Under the pieces are notes generated by a model. That model was not told the origin of the DNA and ran no database searches. It worked only from the letters and a program-made list of their open reading frames with translations. From Lineus longissimus (lineage: Eukaryota > Nemertea > Pilidiophora > Heteronemertea > Lineidae), in NCBI RefSeq assembly GCF_910592395.1, contig NC_088313.1, positions 1,306,501 through 1,370,500 on the forward strand: DNA of 64,000 nt, written 5' to 3'. Within the stretch, counting starts at the first letter, position 1. Every line of letters starts with the position of its first letter. The position numbers and the translations under genes were made by a program. Below are positions 58,365-64,000 of this stretch, piece by piece.

Positions 58365-59879
58365 ATGAAATGGTTTTCAAGGAAAGGACTCATCGTCCTC
58401 CTTCTCACGACTGGTGCGTTGGTCTCGTGTGTGGTGGTGTCAATGTACACTGGTTCAAGGTGAGTATACGGGGGAGAGGCATTGAGAGGCCCGCTGTCCA
58501 TCCAATCATACATGTACAAATGCATTACATTGCCCTAGTAGCAGGAAAACCTATAAGTAACATGGTGGCTTACTGTTGACCTAGCATATTCCTTACACTA
58601 AATCAAGTGTGGACCATAATTCATTTGATTGTGGGCTGTGGGGAAAACTGATCGATACACGTATATGACTTATCATTGTCTTTTTGTTGTGAAAGAAAAC
58701 TTATTGAATTCAGAAATATTTCATTTCAGATTTAGTCTTCCTTACAACATCCCGAGTCCCTTAACAGCTGCGAGAGACCCGAACAACAGGGGCGCTGACG
58801 AAAAGCTTGACATAAAGTCAGGGAAAGAATCACGTCAAAAGTGCTTTCCGAAAACCCATATAGCATTCGTGAAAGTTCATAAATGCGCCTCAAGTACCAT
58901 AGGAAGCGTCCTAATAAAATTCGGTTACCAGCGACACCTTCTGTTTGGATTACCAACACAGGACGGCGGCCATATTGGATGGCCCCGACCCCTACTTCCG
59001 GAGCACGTGTACAGATTAAAGGATGCAATGTCGCTGGGAAAGAAGATGGATATGATTGTACACCATGCTGTATTTAGTTACAAAACGTTTAGCCACATTA
59101 TGCCAAGTGATACAATATATTTAGCCGTTTTGCGCGAACCTTTTGAGCAGTTTCATTCTGCCCTAAACTTCTTCACGGGGCCTCGGAAAACTCTGCGGTT
59201 GCCGCCAAGGGACTTCGTGGCCAACTTTCTCCAGAACCCTGATAAATACGAGAAGCCGGTACCTTTTTGGTTCAGTAATAGGATGGCTGGAACGAAATCG
59301 ATCACCCATAATATGATGGCGACGGACTTAGGATATCCACCTGATAAGTTCAATGACATTGAAAATATCAAAAGATTCATAAGCTTTATGGACAAAACCT
59401 TCTCTTTGGTTATGATAAAAGAATATTTTTTCGAATCATTAGTGCTTATGCGCAGGCGCCTATGCTGGGAAATCCGGGACATATTGTTCATAAAATTGAA
59501 CTCCGCGCATAAGCGAACAAAATCTACTGACTCATATCCATCGGCTGTGAAGCAGAAATATTACAACTGGAGTAAAGTGGACTACGAAATGTATAAATAT
59601 TTCAGAAATAAATTTCTAATCGAAGTGAAAAAAGAGGGAAGTGATTTTGTTGACGAAGTGAATCATTTTTTGAAAATTAACGAGGCCTTGAATACGTACT
59701 GTAAAATGAATCGGTATACGGAAGCTCCGTTCGAGTCACCCGAGTCAAGATGGAACGAACGGATTGTCTTTAAACGAGCGGAGTGTTCGATACTGTTTAA
59801 AATTCCTTACCAAATGACCAAAGGACTAAAGGAGAGTTTTGACCTAATGGTACCAAGATTTGAAGAAATAAAGGTTTAA
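58365..59879 (+). CDS. GAL3ST: Galactose-3-O-sulfotransferase family enzyme
   Basis: Two coding exons, 58365-58459 and 58730-59879, joined AG/A in phase 2, give 414 residues; family members are usually about 420-490. Exon 1 is a type II membrane anchor: MKWFSRKG then a hydrophobic run LIVLLLTTGALVSCVVVSMY, placing the enzyme in the Golgi with the catalytic part in the lumen. Exon 2 holds the sulfotransferase domain. The PAPS 5'-phosphosulfate loop is FVKVHKCASSTI (78-89), where vertebrates have a similar HKTAS(S)T. The 3'-phosphate site is YLAVLREPFEQFHSA (162-176) with Arg167 and Ser175. Family members transfer sulfate from PAPS to the 3-OH of galactose on glycolipids or glycans; the exact acceptor here is unknown. 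An acceptor (atcctttcag) 10 nt before the ATG suggests a 5'UTR exon. No clear AATAAA is seen soon after the stop. Confidence 0.9.
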
Positions 59880-62800
59880 CCTGGTTTTACAAATCTATGA
59901 ATTTCTTTTCTGTTTTTGCTTATATTTTATTTAAGTGGTCACTCTGTCCCTTTGCCATTAATCATGTCTTGTATCATGCTAAAAAAAACTTCATGCCAAT
60001 TTATGAATACCCATTATAGAAGCGACATAAGACAGCAGATTAATTTTTTGACTCCAGCTTTCTTTTAAATCTGAGGTGCTGCAATCGTTATATATATATA
60101 CGGAAAACCATCTCCCCTTGTCTAACGTTGAACATAAACCATTGAGCACTGCGTGCTCAGCGCTGAAAGTTCTTTAAATATAATTTCCCAAAGTATAGCG
60201 CAAACCTTTGTAACTGAAAGACTTCCTCCATAATATAACTGATCTGTTGTCATAACACGTTGCTGACGTTGCAAAGTCGTTCTCGAAGCGTTCGCCGGGC
60301 GTATCACAAAGAAACGACTCGCAGGTATTGACGTTTAAAGTGTTGTCAGAAGGCGATTCGCGAAGAATGGCAGGTCAAATATGTAATTTGTAATACGACG
60401 TGCGCTAATATGTTCTTTTTCCTCGTCGCTTTAGCCTGGCGTTATCTCTTTGAAAGTCACATAGGAATAGTGTGATATCATATGATATACGGATGCCGTT
60501 GGTTAAACAATAAGCACATCTCGGATGCTTATGAGTAGTATGTATGAGATGTTATCGGCGTCGACGCCGTTTGAGCCGCAGTTGGGAAGATGGAAGCGCC
60601 GGCGAATTGGCCGTTTCTGCTTACCCGTTTTTGTAAGCTGTAAAATAGAACTTCTGAGCATGTGATGCTTAAAAACGAGCCAATGTGTATCACCATGAGG
60701 CTGCATTATTTCTGTATTTCAATAGCTCGTGTAGCATAGTGTTTTTCACCAGTGTTGTTGTCTGGGAACTTGTAAATTGGCGTACTTGTATTCTGAACAA
60801 AATAGGGAGGTTAAGATGAAATTCCGACGCCTACTCACTTTTGAAACTGAATAACAGTCATACGGTAATATTTACGACTCAACTTGATTTAAGATTTCTT
60901 CAGTCACAGGTATATTTGAAATTCTAATCCGGACCTCAGAATGGAGCGGAAATAAGTCGTATTTCAATTTTGGGCCGCCGTCCCCAACTTAAAATATGAC
61001 TTCATTTGCACCTGATTGAAACATCAAATCTAGCATGTTCGAATATTCTTTTACTAAAGTTCATGTGCTTCATCAGTGTGAAGTCATTCTTCAAATTAGT
61101 TCAATGGAAGAAGTTCTCAAGATGACTGTAAATTCACACTCTCAATGCTTAATCGGAGTCGGAAATTAATCTTTACCTCTTTATTGGAGACGAAACGAGT
61201 GTTTTTCTTTGGGACACCATTTTCTTCTCGTAGTCAAAGCCTCGGACAGCTGAACCTGAACAATTTTTGTACGTATCGTGATGAATTTGCGAAAATATCA
61301 ATTTGAGATTGACTTCGCTCAAGATGATCATTCTGTTAACATGCGAATACTATCCTGGCTTAGAATTTCGTTCAGACAATTAGTAAGGAGAGCTCTAAGC
61401 TAGAGTCTCGGGGCCGCGGAAGCGATGTGGGTTTCTTATCACATCATGGCTGTCGCATGCGGCGGAGGATTAGCGTAATAGCCGATTAACGCCCGAGGCG
61501 TTTTCCCAGCGTCGCGGCGAAGCGTCTTCACCCGGAGTCCTTGGTTCGAGAAGCCATGAGGCGTACTCCTGTTATCTAAGAAGAGGTCGAACCAGGGATT
61601 TGGGGGTGCATTAGGTCTATGTGCACCCCCACCTCCCAAAAACCCAACAAGAACGGCAGAAAAGTTCCGCAAGAGCCGAGGACGACTTGGATATATATAC
61701 AGATGCAAGGCAAACTAGAAATTGTGAAAATCTAAGAGGCAATGTTTGACTGTTAAAAACTCTAAAGCAGGTCACATAATTGTAAACGTGTGAGTCGACA
61801 TTCCATCGGATTTTTTCGTATATTTGGTATGGCATACTGAAGAGGCTCTAAAGAAATCTGTGATCCGTATACCTGTCTGCATACCTACTGGCATCGTGAA
61901 AGAAAGGCATGTTCTTTCACCTCCAAGATACCATGAGAATACCCTCTCAGGAAGAGTGTCCTTGTGACCCTCATGAACGAAGAACAATTAATCGCTTGAT
62001 GACAATTGAACATCGCAAATCCGTGAGATTTTCTCACAAAGATTTTTTCATTTCCTTATTCTTATGTGCGTGTTCTTACGCCTTATAGAATTGATTAGAT
62101 GCGCCTTGGAGCCCGGGGCCAGGGAATCTACTCCGCCCCGCTAATCCCGACTAAACAGAGTCCTACATAAGTGGGCATCACTTGTTCGAGTTATTTCAAG
62201 CATTATCCTGTCACAATGGCATCCTAATCAAGAGTAATGATTGGTTACCACTAACAGAAGCGAGGTTTTGGCACCTTATTAATTTAGCAAAATAATTAAG
62301 TACATGTTTTAGCCTATTACTCGGGTTGTTGGGCGCGCTGGAAAGATATCACCGCCTGAGATAGCAGGAGCAGCTACGGGTGATGTGACCAGCCTTCTAG
62401 CAGACAAAACAGAGCGGTCGGACCACGATCCGGGTTCGAGGACTTACGGGCGTCTTAAGGAATTAATCAAACTCAAAGAATCTTCTAAAGATAATTTCGC
62501 TAATGGGTATGGGTGTATTATGAATAAATCTTGGCAAATTGAGAATTAAGAGGATTCGTTTATGGGGCGTGTTGACCATATTGCGGTCTATTCACAAGGA
62601 GGGCATTACGGAATTGTCCCGTTAATAGTACTCGAGTAGAACAGATGAGGTTCTTGAGATGCTCTGCAATACATGCGAGTGATTCTACTAACTTGACGCC
62701 TGCGAAACGCGCCCAACATGCATGTAAAGGGTTGACAATAGGCACCACGGGCATTTTGGTTTGGACTTGAAATCCTAAACCAATTAGAACGAATTCGATG

Positions 62801-63030
62801 CCAATTTCGAAGGTTGGAGTTGGTTCAGCCTCCTAGGTATTGACTTCATTTTGATGGAGTTCTGATTCCATTAGGGTTCGTTCTCTCCAAAGGAACAACT
62901 GAGTTGAACTGAGAAATGTGATCAAATCTCATCTACAAAGAGGTAGTGGTGTTACACGTCACTAGATCTTATACATGTATGTACTTCGTAATATCTCCTA
63001 TATCATATAAGTTCGGTGTAGAAGTAGAAA
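59880..63030. other. Intergenic, no gene seen
   Basis: Holds a short (TA)n run near 60090, a G/C-run hairpin gggggtgca / tgcaccccc (61602-61630) and otherwise unique sequence. ORFs are short and without domains. Confidence 0.4.
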
Positions 63031-63192
63031 ATGTCCCCTCGAAAAAGTGTCCGTCCTTATTGTATTCTGACGTTGGTTTGTTTTGCCGTCCTTGGTTGGT
63101 GCTGGGACCTATTGTCCCACCTTTTTCACATCGACCGGGAGCACAAAAGGCCCGAAAATGATACTAAGAAAAACCGACGACGCGGTCAATAA
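63031..63192 (+). CDS. Short ORF (53 codons) with one hydrophobic segment
   Basis: The ORF starts MSPRKSVRPY, continues with a hydrophobic run CILTLVCFAVLGWCW, then a charged tail with an NDT glycosylation sequon and a basic end. A short basic N-terminus before one hydrophobic segment is the layout of a type II membrane protein or signal anchor. It may be a small membrane protein, the N-terminal exon of a Golgi enzyme continuing outside the window (no good donor was found), or chance. An overlapping frame (63083-63370, 95 codons) is also open. I do not recognise either. Confidence 0.25.
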   Translation: MSPRKSVRPYCILTLVCFAVLGWCWDLLSHLFHIDREHKRPENDTKKNRRRGQ

Positions 63193-64000
63193 ATATGGAA
63201 ATCGACCAGTTACATTTATCGGGCAATCGATTGGAATGGGGAGTAACTGTGATCTCTACAAACAAACTATTTGCCACTGGAATGCCATTTATAGACAAAA
63301 CCCCCATCATCTGATCGAGAATTATTGTAATAACCCCAGGCATGGTAAACGATTACTACGTGTCAAATAAAACATTGCTCTACTTTTGATGTTTAGTAAA
63401 CGCCTTTTCGTTTTTCGGTAAAATCTGACCGGATTTCGTAATCTAAACATTTATAGACAAATACTGTACACCAAAAAATGCCTTGGTGAATTTTTAGTAA
63501 ATTTTGTTGAGTTGTGGATTACAGGTACGGAGTGAGGCGACGTAGCGACGCATGCATGTATGCCTCCGATTTTCGTTTTTTTCAATCTCTCGCTAAATCA
63601 ATATAGGGGTGTTATCGACGGGCAAGAAAACAGGTACTTAACTTCCATCTTGACATCTCTCATCCGATCCAGGTTTTCATGGATAGGGCATGGTTTCCTC
63701 GGTATCAAAAAGCCTGTGTTGAAACAGCATTGAAAATGCCCGATGATTTGCTGCAACAACCCAGTCCAAAATGGTTCTGATAATCATCTCATGTGGCTAT
63801 GAATATATATTGTTCGAAGAAAACTAGTGTTTAATGTGACACCTAGTACATGGCGATGAGGAACTGGGAAGTTTGAAATTTGAGACTTCTCGTTGATCAG
63901 CCTGTGGCAAGACGAACACATACAATGTCGACTTGCTTCAAACTATAGTATGTTATAACACAAACAGGACTGAATATGATCGAGATGTCACATGATTTCA

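Overview
This window is animal nuclear DNA, most likely from a marine invertebrate. Genes are split by GT-AG introns, coding density is low, and SINEs, MITEs, a LINE 3' end, a miniature LTR element and tandem repeats are plentiful. The frequent acatgta-type words and the repeat types fit a hemichordate, cephalochordate, brachiopod or mollusc, but I cannot fix the species from the sequence.

Three genes are well supported. (1) Bases 1-10408, minus strand: a VWA5A-like gene (VIT domain followed by a von Willebrand A domain). I read 13 coding exons whose splice phases all agree, plus a probable 14th exon that runs off the left edge. (2) Bases 18354-20016, plus strand: a small secreted cysteine-rich peptide of 82 residues made from three exons, one of only 25 nt. 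(3) Bases 58365-59879, plus strand: a galactose-3-O-sulfotransferase family enzyme of 414 residues with its membrane anchor on a separate first exon. Each has an acceptor-like AG a few bases before its start codon, which suggests 5'UTR introns or trans-splicing.

Layout. 1-10.4 kb: the VWA5A-like gene, its introns filled with SINEs, fold-back elements, a pogo/Tigger-type MITE and a LINE 3' end. 10.5-12.9 kb: intergenic, with a Harbinger-type MITE and short repeats. 12.93-17.10 kb: four head-to-tail copies of a roughly 1.07 kb repeat rich in G-run/C-run hairpins, with weaker relatives to 17.75 kb. 18.3-20.1 kb: the peptide gene. 20.4-21.9 kb: two copies of a tRNA-derived SINE. 22-58 kb: about 36 kb with almost no coding signal, holding a pogo-type MITE, four members of an unnamed dispersed repeat (two here), a tandemly duplicated 200 bp segment, a 400 bp miniature LTR retrotransposon (TRIM) with a tRNA-like Pol III promoter inside each LTR, and a cluster of 29 bp palindromes. 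58-60 kb: the sulfotransferase. 60-64 kb: little except a 53-codon ORF with one hydrophobic segment.

The three genes do not form an evident pathway; their neighbourhood looks incidental. The most unusual object is the TRIM at 52344-52743: it has 4-bp target duplications, a primer-binding site matching the 3' end of tRNA-Lys, a purine tract and Pol III A and B boxes in both LTRs, which is the design of plant Cassandra elements with a tRNA-like promoter in place of 5S.
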